Positions 25,822 to 34,658 are shown, counted from the stretch's first letter. The stretch is 64,000 bases of DNA from Methylobacterium sp. Leaf108 (GCF_001423265.1 NZ_LMND01000032.1:1149-65148), one strand, 5' to 3'. The notes: a model not told the origin generated them from the letters alone. Numbers and translations: made by a program.

Positions 25822-26367
25822 TCACCTCCGCTCGATCGTCAGCCGCTGCACCCCCTTGCCCCCTAGCACCGGCTTCTTCGCGCTGATGATCCGCGAGTTC
25901 ACGCCCGACCATCCGATCTCGCCCGACAGGCGGCCGTACTCGATCTTGGGGCAGCGGTTCATCACCACGGTGACGCCCTTCGCCTCGGCGCGGGCGGCGG
26001 CCGCGTCGTCGCGCACGCCGAGCTGCATCCAGATCACCTTCGGCAGGACCGGCAGCGCCAGGGCCTCGTCGACGAGGCCGCCGGCGGCGTCGGAGCTGCG
26101 GAAGATCTCCACCATGTCGACCGGGTGCGGCAGGTCGGCCAGGCGCGCCACCACCGGCTTGCCGAGCAGCATCTGGCCGCTGAGGCCGGGGTTGACCGGG
26201 GTGACGTCGTAGCCGCGGCTGAGGAGGTACTTCAGCACGATCCAGCTCGGCCGGGCGGGGTTGGCCGAGGCACCCACCAGCGCGATGGTGCGCGTGCCCG
26301 TGAGCAGGGCGCGGATCTGCGCGTCGGGGTAGGCGATATGGAGGTGGGGACGGGGGGTGTCGGTCAT
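25822..26367 (-). CDS. CoA-binding protein (YccU-like)
   Basis: A 181-residue protein with a Rossmann-type CoA-binding domain: IALVGASANPARPSWIVLKYL near residues 28-48, VTPVNPG and WMQLGVRDDAA.A. These small proteins resemble the CoA-binding part of succinyl-CoA synthetase and bind CoA, but their role is unknown. The true start is the Met before TDTPRPH; an upstream extension overlaps the divergent thioesterase gene region. Divergent from the thioesterase gene at 26414. Confidence 0.8.
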   Translation of the reverse strand: MTDTPRPHLHIAYPDAQIRALLTGTRTIALVGASANPARPSWIVLKYLLSRGYDVTPVNPGLSGQMLLGKPVVARLADLPHPVDMVEIFRSSDAAGGLVDEALALPVLPKVIWMQLGVRDDAAAARAEAKGVTVVMNRCPKIEYGRLSGEIGWSGVNSRIISAKKPVLGGKGVQRLTIERR

Positions 26368-26413
26368 GATGCATCGACTTGTCGGGCATCGCGGCCTGTG
26401 CTGCAAGACGAGG

Positions 26414-26872
26414 ATGTCGAGCACGCCCCTCATGAGCCTTGCCGAGACGGTCGCCTTCCTGGAGCGGGAATTCCCGCAGATGCACCACGGCGGGCGCTCC
26501 TACCACCTCGAGGCGGTGGGCCTCTTGAGCGCCACCATGCGGATGGACCACCACGACCGCTTCCTGCGCCCGGGCGGCACCGTCTCCGGCCCGGCAATGA
26601 TGACGCTGGCCGATCTGGCGCTCTATGCCGCCATCCTCGCCAACATCGGCCCGATCGGTCTGGCCGTGACGACCAACCTCAGCTTCAACTTCCTGCGCAA
26701 GCCCGGCACCAAGGGACTGGTGGCGGATGCGCGCCTGTTCAAGCTCGGGCGCCGGCTGGCGGTGGGGGAGGTACTGATCACCGAGGCGTCGTCCGAAGAC
26801 CTCGTCTGCCACGCCACCGGCACCTATTCGATCCCGCCGGACAAGGCCGGCAGCGTGACGCCGATCCGCTAA
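26414..26872 (+). CDS. PaaI-type hotdog-fold thioesterase
   Basis: A 152-residue hotdog protein. The signature GTVSGPAMMTLADLALYAAIL (about residues 56-76) contains the family Gly-Pro and the Asp/Glu-type helix residues, followed by VTTNLSFNFLRKP. It should hydrolyse an acyl-CoA thioester in the cytoplasm. A second in-frame ATG at 26432 is an alternative start. The TAA stop codon is the first three bases of a REP-like palindromic element. Confidence 0.8.
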   Translation: MSSTPLMSLAETVAFLEREFPQMHHGGRSYHLEAVGLLSATMRMDHHDRFLRPGGTVSGPAMMTLADLALYAAILANIGPIGLAVTTNLSFNFLRKPGTKGLVADARLFKLGRRLAVGEVLITEASSEDLVCHATGTYSIPPDKAGSVTPIR

Positions 26873-26974
26873 GCAGGTTCGCGTTGGCAGGCCAACGCTT
26901 CACCATGCTTAGGTCCTTGGTATGTCGCAGGTTTTCGACGCAAAACCGGTGACCACTTTTGCGAAACCTGCTTA
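26870..26974. repeat. REP-like palindromic element after the thioesterase gene
   Basis: The element is bounded by TAAGCAGGTTCGC (26870) and its near-inverse GCGAAACCTGCTTA (26961-26974), with an inner perfect palindrome GCGTTGGC-AG-GCCAACGC (26881-26898). Its first bases are the stop codon of the thioesterase gene. Elements of this style are dispersed in Rhizobiales genomes. Confidence 0.6.
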
Positions 26975-27051
26975 GGCTCGGCTGCTCTCGCGCCTCGCGT
27001 GGAGCGCCGCCCCTGTCCCTCCCGGGCCCGGCGTGCGATGGGGCATCCACC

Positions 27052-28059
27052 GTGACAGATCATCCCGACGCCCCCTCCCTGTTCGACCTCGGCTGGTCCG
27101 CCTTCTTCGCAGACCAGGTCCTGCCGGAGGAAGCCGGCCTCGTGCCGGCGCGGATCGCCAGCGTCCACCGCGCGCGCCTCACCGCGCTGGGCGAGGCCGG
27201 CCCGGTCGCGCCGGTCCTGGCGGTGCATGCGACCACCGGCGACTTCGCCGTGGGGGATTTCGTGCTCGTCGATCCCGCGACCACAACCCTGCGCCGGCGC
27301 CTCGATCGCAAGTCCGTGCTGGAGCGGCGCACCGAGGGCAGCCGGGTGGCGCAACTCGCCGCCGCCAACGTCGACACGCTGTTCGTCGTCACCTCCTGCA
27401 ACGCCGACTTCAACCCGGCCCGCCTCGAACGCTACCTCGCCATGGCCAACGAGGGCGACATCGACCCGGTGATCGTCCTGACCAAGGCCGACACCACCGA
27501 CGCGGTCGCGCGCTACCAAACCGAGGCCGCGGCCCTGCAGAGCGGGCTCGCGGTGGTGGTCCTCAACCCGCGCGAGCCGGCGGCGGCCGGGGCGCTGGCG
27601 CCCTGGTGCGGCCCCGGCCGCACCGTGGCGGTGGTCGGCTCCTCCGGGGTCGGCAAGTCGACCCTGGTCAACACCCTGGCCGGGCCGGGCCAGGCCCTGC
27701 CGCAGCTGACCGGCGGCATCCGCGAGCACGACGCCAAGGGCCGCCACACCACCACGGCGCGCTCGCTGCACGCCATGGCCGGGGGCGGCTTCGTCATCGA
27801 CACGCCGGGCATGCGCACCCTCCACGTCGGCGACGCGGCCGGCGGGATCGGGACCCTGTTCTCCGAGATCACCGAGCTCGCGCCCGCCTGCCGGTTCCGC
27901 GACTGCACCCATGCCCACGAACCGGGCTGCGCCGTGCAGGCCGCGGTAGCCGCGGGCACCCTCGATCCGGAACGGCTGAACCGGTGGCGCAAGCTCCTGA
28001 CCGAGAACCGCCACAACACGCCGGTGGTGACCGGCCCGCGCGGCAACAAGCGGCGCTGA
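27052..28059 (+). CDS. rsgA: Ribosome small subunit-dependent GTPase A
   Basis: A 335-residue circularly permuted GTPase assisting 30S maturation. The OB-fold covers about residues 25-95, then the G4 motif LTKAD precedes the G1 loop GSSGVGKSTLVNTL, and G3 appears as DTPGM, the permuted order typical of RsgA. The C-terminal zinc site is C-R-F-R-D-C-T-H...GC. The start is a GTG at 27052. Confidence 0.92.
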   Translation: MTDHPDAPSLFDLGWSAFFADQVLPEEAGLVPARIASVHRARLTALGEAGPVAPVLAVHATTGDFAVGDFVLVDPATTTLRRRLDRKSVLERRTEGSRVAQLAAANVDTLFVVTSCNADFNPARLERYLAMANEGDIDPVIVLTKADTTDAVARYQTEAAALQSGLAVVVLNPREPAAAGALAPWCGPGRTVAVVGSSGVGKSTLVNTLAGPGQALPQLTGGIREHDAKGRHTTTARSLHAMAGGGFVIDTPGMRTLHVGDAAGGIGTLFSEITELAPACRFRDCTHAHEPGCAVQAAVAAGTLDPERLNRWRKLLTENRHNTPVVTGPRGNKRR

Positions 28060-28072
28060 GCGCAAGGCTCAC

Positions 28073-28090
28073 GCGGTATCATGATACCGC
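28073..28090. repeat. Perfect 18-bp palindrome after rsgA
   Basis: GCGGTATC followed directly by ATGATACCGC reads the same on both strands. It lies 13 bases after the rsgA stop and about 57 bases before the predicted rplM promoter. It could be part of a terminator or a protein-binding site. Confidence 0.5.
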
Positions 28091-28147
28091 AAGGCGGAAG
28101 CCTCTCTATCGCTTGCGGTTTTCGCCTGTTACGTGCGCCGGAAAGGC

Positions 28148-28176
28148 TTGACGCGGCCGGTAAACCTGCCTAAAGG
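28148..28176 (+). promoter_or_regulatory. Predicted sigma-70-type promoter of rplM-rpsI
   Basis: TTGACG at 28148-28153 and TAAAGG at 28171-28176 are separated by an ideal 17 bases. Transcription would start near 28183, just ahead of a GC-rich hairpin in the leader. Confidence 0.6.
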
Positions 28177-28185
28177 ACGCTCCAA

Positions 28186-28212
28186 CGCCGCCGCGTCTCG
28201 CACGCGGCGGCG
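28186..28212 (+). promoter_or_regulatory. Leader hairpin of the rplM mRNA
   Basis: A 10-bp perfect GC-only stem (28186-28195 with 28203-28212) and 7-base loop sits at the very start of the predicted rplM leader, followed by CATCGTTTTCT. It could be a regulatory stem-loop, for example an autoregulatory site of L13, or a terminator for upstream transcription. Confidence 0.45.
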
Positions 28213-28260
28213 CATCGTTTTCTAACGGATCACACGGAACGCCACGGGATGAGCAGCGCG

Positions 28261-28722
28261 ATGAAGACCACTTCGCTGAAACCCGCCGACGTCGACAAGA
28301 AGTGGATCATCGTCGATGCGGAGGGCCTGGTCGTCGGCCGGCTCGCCACCATCGTCGCGATGCGCCTGCGCGGGAAGCACAAGCCCGCCTACACTCCTCA
28401 CGTCGACTGCGGCGACAACGTCATCGTCATCAACGCCGAGAAGGTGCAGTTCACCGGCCGCAAGCGCGAGCAGAAGGTGTACTACCACCACACCGGTTAC
28501 CCGGGCGGCATCAAGGAGCGCACGGCCAAGTACATCCTGGACGGCCGCTTCCCCGAGCGGGTGGTCGAGAAGGCCGTCGAGCGCATGCTGCCGCGCGGCC
28601 CGCTGTTCCGCCAGATCATGGGCAACCTGCGTGTCTACAAGGGCACCGAGCATCCCCATACCGCCCAGCAGCCGCAGGCGCTCGACGTCGGCGCCCTCAA
28701 CCGCAAGAACGTGAGCGCTTGA
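28261..28722 (+). CDS. rplM: 50S ribosomal protein L13
   Basis: A 153-residue ribosomal protein. Recognisable L13 blocks are [18 protein letters not shown] near residue 13, [32 protein letters not shown] and the [25 protein letters not shown] block. It assembles early into the large subunit. Met 28261 was chosen over an ATG four codons upstream because it gives the usual MKTTS-type N-terminus. rpsI follows after two bases, the conserved L13-S9 operon. Confidence 0.97.
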   Translation: MKTTSLKPADVDKKWIIVDAEGLVVGRLATIVAMRLRGKHKPAYTPHVDCGDNVIVINAEKVQFTGRKREQKVYYHHTGYPGGIKERTAKYILDGRFPERVVEKAVERMLPRGPLFRQIMGNLRVYKGTEHPHTAQQPQALDVGALNRKNVSA

Positions 28723-28724
28723 TC

Positions 28725-29204
28725 ATGGCGACCCTCCAGTCCCTCGCCGACCTCAACCGGTCGAACGTCGAGTCGCCCGAGAACGCGGCGCCCGTCCACG
28801 TCCAGAAGCTCGATGCCCAGGGCCGCGCCTATGCCACCGGCAAGCGCAAGGACGCGGTCGCCCGCGTCTGGATCAAGCCCGGCACCGGCCAGGTCGTGGT
28901 CAACGGCCGCACCATCGAGGTCTATTTCGCCCGGCCCGTGCTGCGCATGATCCTGCGCCAGCCGCTCCAGATCGCCAACCGCGTCGACCAGTACGACATC
29001 ATGGTCAGCGTCCATGGCGGCGGCCTCTCCGGCCAGGCCGGCGCCGTGCGCCACGGCCTCTCCAAGGCCCTGACCTACTTCGAGCCCGAACTGCGCGGCC
29101 CGCTCAAGCGCGAGGGCTTCCTTACCCGCGACAGCCGCGTGGTCGAGCGCAAGAAGTACGGCCGCAAGAAGGCCCGCCGCAGCTTCCAGTTCTCGAAGCG
29201 CTGA
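28725..29204 (+). CDS. rpsI: 30S ribosomal protein S9
   Basis: A 159-residue S9. The C-terminal 130 residues are the universal S9 fold ([61 protein letters not shown]) whose basic tail reaches the decoding centre. The first 30 residues form the extension usual in alphaproteobacteria. Second gene of the rplM operon, ended by a classical terminator. Confidence 0.97.
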   Translation: MATLQSLADLNRSNVESPENAAPVHVQKLDAQGRAYATGKRKDAVARVWIKPGTGQVVVNGRTIEVYFARPVLRMILRQPLQIANRVDQYDIMVSVHGGGLSGQAGAVRHGLSKALTYFEPELRGPLKREGFLTRDSRVVERKKYGRKKARRSFQFSKR

Positions 29205-29228
29205 GCGACCACCTTACATCGAATCGGG

Positions 29229-29260
29229 AAAGGGCGGCCCTCAGGCCGCCCTTTTCGTTT
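29229..29260 (+). terminator. Rho-independent terminator of rplM-rpsI
   Basis: An 11-bp stem (29229-29239 pairs with 29244-29254) with loop CTCA is followed by a T-rich run (TTTTCGTTT). It begins 24 bases after the rpsI stop codon. Confidence 0.9.
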
Positions 29261-29287
29261 GTGGCGAGGGCCGAGGACTCATCCGAC

Positions 29288-29539
29288 ATGGCGAACACCT
29301 TCCGGCGCGTTCACGCCCCCGCGGCTGCGGCCGTCACGCTCTGCCTCGCGAGGAAGGACGGTGCCGTCGCCGCCGAGGTGAAGCTCGCCAACGGCCGCCA
29401 GTTCAGCACCACCGGCCTCCTGCCCATCGCCGAGGCCTTCGGGATCGCGGTGCACATCGCCAACGAGGGGGCGATGGAGATGGTGGTGATCGACCCCCAG
29501 GGGCTGTGGAAGCCGTCCTGGGGAGACCTTCAGGGGTAG
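29288..29539 (+). CDS. Small conserved hypothetical protein
   Basis: An 83-residue protein with no signal peptide or membrane helix. It reads as alternating strands and one helix (AVTLCLARKDGAVAAEVKLANGRQF, LPIAEAFGIAVHIANEGAMEMVVIDPQG). I do not recognise the family. Third-position GC is high throughout, supporting that it is coding. The Met at 29288 is preferred to 29261, which lies close to the rpsI terminator. Confidence 0.55.
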   Translation: MANTFRRVHAPAAAAVTLCLARKDGAVAAEVKLANGRQFSTTGLLPIAEAFGIAVHIANEGAMEMVVIDPQGLWKPSWGDLQG

Positions 29540-29603
29540 GCCGCCTCACGGGCGATCGCACCGACCCCGTCGGCCAAGCCGCGCAAAGCCTCGGTCCCGC
29601 CCC

Positions 29604-29801
29604 CTAACGGGGAGGCGGGATCTCGAGCATGGGCAAAATCGGGGTCGTGGCGGCGCCGTCCCACAGGACGATCAGCGAGAGAACCAGCCCCAGGGCCGCG
29701 GTGTAGGCCACCACGAAGACGTCGCGGTTGCCCGGGTCGGAGGCCAGGACGAGGGCGGCGAAGGGAAGGCTCTGCAACGCAAGGGCGGCGGCGATCATCA
29801 T
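29604..29801 (-). CDS. Small two-helix membrane protein
   Basis: A 65-residue ORF with two hydrophobic segments (about residues 2-20 and 28-50) and a C-terminal Pro-rich tail. The upstream in-frame extension to 30002 is Arg/Pro-rich and looks like non-coding shadow, so the Met at 29801 is taken. There is no clear ribosome-binding site. Function unknown. Confidence 0.4.
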   Translation of the reverse strand: MMIAAALALQSLPFAALVLASDPGNRDVFVVAYTAALGLVLSLIVLWDGAATTPILPMLEIPPPR

Positions 29802-30021
29802 CGGGGTGGTGGCATCCGGCGAAGGGTGTGCGTCCTGCCGGGTCTGCCAGCCGGTGACAATCGGCGGCCGTACCGGAGGTTCCGGCACACGGTGCAGGAG
29901 TCGCGCCACGGGCGAAGGACCGTCCAGCGCCCCGCCCATCGCGAGCGGGCCCATCCGACAGCGCCACGATCGAGCCGGCGGACGACGCAGCGTCAGGCAC
30001 ATCGGGAAGCAGAAAACGGAT

Positions 30022-30055
30022 CGGCCCGCCTCCCGCGCGAGGCGGGGGCGGGCCG
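30022..30055. terminator. GC-rich hairpin downstream of oxlT
   Basis: Inverted arms CGGCCCGCC (30022-30030) and GGCGGGCCG (30047-30055), with further partial pairing in the loop, lie 22 bases past the oxlT stop codon on the minus strand. A probable transcription terminator. Confidence 0.55.
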
Positions 30056-30077
30056 GGTGTTCGGCGTGAGACGGTCT

Positions 30078-31376
30078 TCAGGCGTGGGCGAGGTTCGCGG
30101 CGGGCATCACGGAGCCGTTGGCGGCGTGATGGCGCTTGAGCATCGGCCTCAGGACCGCGATGGCCAGGAAGGCGGCCAGGAGATCCATCGCGGCGACGGT
30201 GTAGAGCACCGTGGCCCAGGTACCGGTGGCCTGCATCAGGATGTTGCCCAGCGGCACGAACAGGGCGGCGACACCCTTGGCGCAGTAGAGGACGCCGTAG
30301 ATCTTGCCGATGTGGGCCGAACCGAACGTGTCGGCCGCCGTCGCGCTGAACAGGGAGTACACTTCACCCCAGGCCAGGAACACGATGCCCGAGAGGATGA
30401 TGAACGCCCACGGGTTGCTGCCGAAGTAGCCCAGGGCGACGATGCCGATGCCTTCCATCGTGAAGGCGATGAACATCGTCTTCTCGCGGCCGATCCGGTC
30501 GGAGATGAAGCCGAACAGGGGGCGGGAGATGCCGTTCAGGATACGGTCGAGCATCAGCGCGAAGGGCAGGGCGGCCATGGCGAAGAAGTACAGGTCGACC
30601 TTGAACTCCTTCACGCCGAGGTCCTGCGCGATGACGCCGAGCTGGGCCACGGCCATCAGGCCGCCGGTGACGGTGCAGGTGAACATCAGGAGCATGACGT
30701 AGAACACCGGCGTGCGCAGGGCCTCGCCGAGGGTGTAGTCGCGACGGGACTGGAGCACCTTGCTCGAGTAGACGACCTCGCCCTTGCCCGGGCCGCGAAG
30801 GCCGATGGAGGCCAGGATGATGATCGCGCCCTGGATCAGGCCGAAGACGAAGAACGCCTGGGCGTAGCTGCCCTGCGAGATCATGTTGGCGATCGGGATG
30901 ATGGTGAGGGCCGAACCGGCGCCGTAGCCGCCCGCGGTGAGGCCGACGGCCAGACCGCGCTTGTCCGGGAACCACTTCAGGGCGTTGTTGATGCAGGTGG
31001 CGTAGACGCAGCCGACGCCGATGCCGCCGACCACCGAGCCGAAATAGAAGCCCGAAAGCGTGGTGGCGTAGGAGTTGATGACCCAGGCGAGGCCCGTCAT
31101 GAGGCCGCCGAACATCACGACCCGGCTCGGGCCGTACTTGTCGATGAAGTAGCCCTCGATCGGCGTCAGCCAGGTCTGCACGATGACGAAGATCGTGAAC
31201 GCGACCTGGATCGCGGCGCGATCCCAGCCGAAGGTCTTCTGGATCTCGGGTACGAACAGCGTCCAGGCGTACTGGATGTTGGCCGCGGCCACCATGCAGG
31301 CGACGCCGAGAATGAGCTGTAGCCATCGATTGCTCGACGTTTTTGCCGCGACGGGCGCAGCGCTAGACAAGGCCAT
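30078..31376 (-). CDS. oxlT: Oxalate:formate antiporter (MFS)
   Basis: A 432-residue MFS protein with 12 predicted helices. It matches the OxlT family: NIQYAWTLFVPEIQKTFGW near residues 33-51, YGPSRVVMFGG after helix 2, GIGVGCVYATCINNALKWFPDKRGLA in helices 4-5 and RPLFGFISDRIGREKTMF after helix 8. Oxalate uptake coupled to formate export supports growth on oxalate, a common trait of Methylobacterium. No oxalyl-CoA decarboxylase gene is in the window. The start at 31376 precedes a long AT-richer leader. Confidence 0.87.
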   Translation of the reverse strand: MALSSAAPVAAKTSSNRWLQLILGVACMVAAANIQYAWTLFVPEIQKTFGWDRAAIQVAFTIFVIVQTWLTPIEGYFIDKYGPSRVVMFGGLMTGLAWVINSYATTLSGFYFGSVVGGIGVGCVYATCINNALKWFPDKRGLAVGLTAGGYGAGSALTIIPIANMISQGSYAQAFFVFGLIQGAIIILASIGLRGPGKGEVVYSSKVLQSRRDYTLGEALRTPVFYVMLLMFTCTVTGGLMAVAQLGVIAQDLGVKEFKVDLYFFAMAALPFALMLDRILNGISRPLFGFISDRIGREKTMFIAFTMEGIGIVALGYFGSNPWAFIILSGIVFLAWGEVYSLFSATAADTFGSAHIGKIYGVLYCAKGVAALFVPLGNILMQATGTWATVLYTVAAMDLLAAFLAIAVLRPMLKRHHAANGSVMPAANLAHA

Positions 31377-32083
31377 GGCATTTCCCCCTGTGGTTCATGC
31401 ACCGACGCCCGGATGAGGCGTGGAGCGTGGCATAAGCGCCGATGCGATGCGTTCCTCCGCCGCCGAGGACCTCGGACCGGGATCCTTCGACGAACTGGTA
31501 TGTAGTATTTGGTATATCAGATGGCGGAGCAAGCAAAATAATTCTGCGGTTTTTCGAAAAATGGCCGGATTATTGCATTCCCGCCATTCGTATCGAGCCG
31601 CATTCGCATCCCCGCCATCCCACCGATCTCCCACCGGAAAGCGGCGAAGGCATCTCCCTCGCCGCCGTCCCGACCGGGACGAACCCGCCATCGGACCCGA
31701 TCCTCAGGATCGTCTTAAACGGTTCATTACGCTTGCATATCGAATGTTTCGGCGCTGTCGAGACGAGATGGGCTGCATGCACAGCCGACAGGCGCGGGAT
31801 TCCCGTGAATCGACGGTCAGACCCATGATGCGGCGCACTCGGATCGACACGGGGCGGCCTCTCACGCCTCGGCCAGGGCATTGGCCGGCCAGCAACAAAA
31901 CTGGCACTATAAATCAGTAATTCGGGCCAAAGCCGGAACGTCGCCCGCGGTAGAACCCTGCCGACAGGCCTCGACAGGCTCATCCATGCATGAATTGCAT
32001 GCCAGCATTCTGGGATGTGGCATACCAAATGCCGTGGTGCGGTGCGATATGACGGTCATCGACGTTCTTCAGGAGCCACCCCA
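31377..32083. other. Long AT-richer intergenic region upstream of oxlT
   Basis: About 700 bases with lower GC (notably 31495-31580 and 31720-31760) than the rest of the chromosome. Open frames here have erratic codon use and no recognisable motif, so I call none. The region probably contains the oxlT promoter and may hold decayed foreign DNA. Confidence 0.5.
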
Positions 32084-32251
32084 ATGATCGCTCTCTTCAT
32101 CCTCGGCCTCGCCGCCGCCGCCATCGGTCCCGCCATGACGATCCTCCTGGATCGCGACGACGCGGTCGCCTCCACCACCGACACCGCCTCGGCCGGCATG
32201 TTCGTCGCCCTCAACGACAACGCCACCGTCAAGGCCCGCGTCGCCGCCTGA
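32084..32251 (+). CDS. Small single-span protein
   Basis: A 55-residue ORF. An AGGAG ribosome-binding site lies ten bases before ATG 32084. A hydrophobic helix (IALFILGLAAAAIGPAMTILL) is followed by DRDDAVASTTDTASAGMFVALNDNATVKARVAA. It is followed at 32274 by a hairpin with a T-rich tail, so it has a complete small transcription unit. Function unknown; it could be membrane-anchored or exported. Confidence 0.6.
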   Translation: MIALFILGLAAAAIGPAMTILLDRDDAVASTTDTASAGMFVALNDNATVKARVAA

Positions 32252-32273
32252 TCTCGCGGTACCGGAACGATTG

Positions 32274-32308
32274 AGCCCGCCCCGGCCCAGGCCGCGGCGG
32301 GCTTTCTT
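32274..32308 (+). terminator. Rho-independent terminator of the small gene at 32084
   Basis: An 8-bp stem AGCCCGCC (32274-32281) / GGCGGGCT (32296-32303) is followed by TTCTT, beginning 22 bases after the stop codon. Confidence 0.7.
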
Positions 32309-32343
32309 CATGGCGAATCGCCGTTCCTGACCGAGGGTCGGGA

Positions 32344-33666
32344 TCAACCGCGCAGGCTGCGCAGGGGAGATCCGCGCCGCTTGGGCGCCCGCCGGAACAC
32401 GCCGAGGAGCTCGACGTGAGCGGAGGACGCGAACTGGTCCACGGGCGTGACCCGCTCCAGCCGGTAGCCGCCCGCGACCAGGGTGGCGGCGTCCCGCGCG
32501 AAGGTACCGGCATCGCAGGCGACGCCGATCACCAGGGGGACGGCCGATTCGGCCAGCCGGGCGGCCTGCGCCTGCGCCCCGGCCCTGGGCGGATCGAACA
32601 CCACGGCGTCGTAGGCGTCGAGCTCGATCGGCAGCAGCGGCCGGCGGAACAGATCGCGCCGCTCGGTGGTGATTCGGCGTAGGCCCGGCGTGGCCCGATA
32701 GGCCCGCTCGAGGCTCGCGAGGGCCGCGGCCTCCCCCTCCACCGCATGGACCTCGCAGCGCCGCGCCAGGACGAGGCTGAAGGGCCCGGAGCCGGAGAAC
32801 AGGTCGGCCACCCGTTTGGTCTTCTTGTCGAGGGCGGCGAGGACGAGTTCGCCGAGCAGGGTCTCGCCGGCCTCGGTCGCCTGCAGGAAGCCGCCGGGCG
32901 GCGGCACCCAGGCGTCTGCCTCCCCGTGCAGGAACGGCGCCCGGCGCTCCACCACCACCTCGCCGTGCAGCGACAGGCGCGCGAGGTCGAGGTCGGCGGC
33001 CAGACGCACCAGGGCGGCGCGCACGCCCTCGCTCACCGGCCCATGCCCGCGCAGGTCGACGTCGAGCCCGCCGCCGGTGGCCGTCACCGCGACGTCGAGG
33101 GGCTTGCGGCCGTGGCCGAGGGGAGCGCTGAGCGCCAGGGCCACGGCGGGTGCCCGGTGCAGGGCCGGGACGGTGATCGGGCAATGGTCGATGGATACGA
33201 GGTCGTGGCTGCGCGCCGCCATCAGGCCAGCCCGGGCGGCGCCGTCGATCGCCCGAACGTGGAGGGTAAGGCGGCGCCGGCCTTCTCCGTGGGCGATGCG
33301 GACCGGCTCGGCCGCGACCGCGAGCCCGGCCTGATCCAGGGCCCTGTCGACGAGACCGCGCTTCCAGGCGGCGGCGGGCTCGGTCGCCAGGTGCTGCACG
33401 ACGCAGCCGCCGCAGGTGCCGTAATAAGGGCAGAAGGGTGCGACCCGGTCGGGGGAGGGGGTCTCCACCGAGACGAGATGGCCGCGTCCGCCCGCGCGGG
33501 TGACGGTGACCCGCTCGCCGGGAAGGGCATAGGCGACTGGGAGCCCGTCGGCGGCGATCCCGTCGCCGCGGGCCCCGAGCCGGTCGATGGTCACGATGTC
33601 GGTCACGCCGGTTTCCGGCAGCGGGTTCTCGCCTGAAACAGGCGGAGTCGACACAGGGTGTCTCAT
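32344..33666 (-). CDS. Class I SAM-dependent RNA methyltransferase (RumA/TrmA m5U family)
   Basis: A 440-residue protein. An N-terminal TRAM-like region (IVTIDRLGARGDGIA) precedes a four-cysteine Fe-S motif seen as CPYYGTCGGCVVQHL plus a later Cys (HCPI), and the SAM domain has VADLFSGSGPFSLVLA and VFDPPRAGAQAQ. The catalytic Cys is in VIGVACDAGTFARD. It should 5-methylate a uridine of rRNA or tRNA. Its ATG overlaps the stop codon of tlyA (ATGA), giving a coupled two-gene operon and fixing the start at 33666. Confidence 0.85.
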   Translation of the reverse strand: MRHPVSTPPVSGENPLPETGVTDIVTIDRLGARGDGIAADGLPVAYALPGERVTVTRAGGRGHLVSVETPSPDRVAPFCPYYGTCGGCVVQHLATEPAAAWKRGLVDRALDQAGLAVAAEPVRIAHGEGRRRLTLHVRAIDGAARAGLMAARSHDLVSIDHCPITVPALHRAPAVALALSAPLGHGRKPLDVAVTATGGGLDVDLRGHGPVSEGVRAALVRLAADLDLARLSLHGEVVVERRAPFLHGEADAWVPPPGGFLQATEAGETLLGELVLAALDKKTKRVADLFSGSGPFSLVLARRCEVHAVEGEAAALASLERAYRATPGLRRITTERRDLFRRPLLPIELDAYDAVVFDPPRAGAQAQAARLAESAVPLVIGVACDAGTFARDAATLVAGGYRLERVTPVDQFASSAHVELLGVFRRAPKRRGSPLRSLRG

Positions 33667-34424
33667 GCCGGACGCCCCGCTCGAGGGGCGAGGCGGGCGC
33701 CCACCAGAAATTCGCGGTTGCCGTCTCCCCCCGTCACCGGCGAGGGCACGCGGCCCAGGACGTCGAAGCCGAGCTCGACCAGCAGAGCCTCGATCCCGGC
33801 GCAGACCTCGTCGTGGACGGCTCCGTCGCGCACGATGCCGCCGCGCCCGACCCGATCGCGACCGGCCTCGAACTGCGGCTTGATCAGCGCGGCCAGGACC
33901 GCGCGCGGCGCCAGCAGGGGCACCAGGGCCGGCAGGACGAGGCGCAGGGAGATGAAGCTCACGTCGACGGCCACCAAATCCGGCGCCCGCGCGAACGACG
34001 CGGCGTCGAGGGTGCGGGCGTCGGTACCCTCCAGGCTGGTCACCCGCGAATCGGCGCGCAGGGAAGCGTGGAGCTGGTCGCGCCCGACGTCGACCGCATG
34101 AACGTGCGCCGCTCCCCTGGCGAGCAGGGCGTCCGTGAAACCGCCGGTGGAGGCGCCGACGTCGAGGCAGTGGCGACCGGCGGGGTCGATCCCGAAGGCA
34201 TCGAGGGCCGCTGTCAGCTTGAGCCCCCCGCGCGAGACGAAGGGGTGGGGCTGCTCCGCCTCGATCCTGGCGTGCGGGTCGAGACGGTCGGCGGCGCGCA
34301 GCACCGGGCGGTCGTCGGCCCGCACGAGGCCGGCGGCGATGGCGGCCTGCGCCCGCGCTCGGCTCTCGAAATGCCCCCGCTCCACCAGAAGGCGATCGGC
34401 CCTCGGCCGGTCCTGCGTCATCAC
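33663..34424 (-). CDS. tlyA: TlyA-family rRNA 2'-O-methyltransferase
   Basis: A 253-residue protein. The N-terminal S4-like RNA-binding domain (RADRLLVERGHFESRARAQAAIAAG) is followed by an FtsJ-like Rossmann methyltransferase with CLDVGASTGGFTDALL near residue 88 and VAVDVSFISLRLVLP. TlyA methylates ribose in 16S/23S rRNA and was once called hemolysin A. It is first gene of an operon with the m5U methyltransferase. Confidence 0.88.
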   Translation of the reverse strand: MMTQDRPRADRLLVERGHFESRARAQAAIAAGLVRADDRPVLRAADRLDPHARIEAEQPHPFVSRGGLKLTAALDAFGIDPAGRHCLDVGASTGGFTDALLARGAAHVHAVDVGRDQLHASLRADSRVTSLEGTDARTLDAASFARAPDLVAVDVSFISLRLVLPALVPLLAPRAVLAALIKPQFEAGRDRVGRGGIVRDGAVHDEVCAGIEALLVELGFDVLGRVPSPVTGGDGNREFLVGARLAPRAGRPA

Positions 34425-34658
34425 GATGTCCCAACGACCTCCGCCCGGCCTCGTCCCGGCGGGGTCCGCGAGGAGCTACGGCATTCGGCCGGCTTGTCAA
34501 AGGCCGCGGAGACGGGGGGAGCGTCCCACCGCAGGCGTCTCACATGCGGTGGCAAGCCATGGTAGGCTGCCCGCGACAAATCCGACCGGGCGACGGCGGA
34601 GCGCCGCAGCCCCGGCGGACACCGCCGGAGACGCGGCATCAAGGAGCGAATCGACGCC

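Noticed and set aside
31420..31920. 166-residue open frame upstream of oxlT
   Set aside because: Irregular codon use, no motif, no ribosome-binding site.
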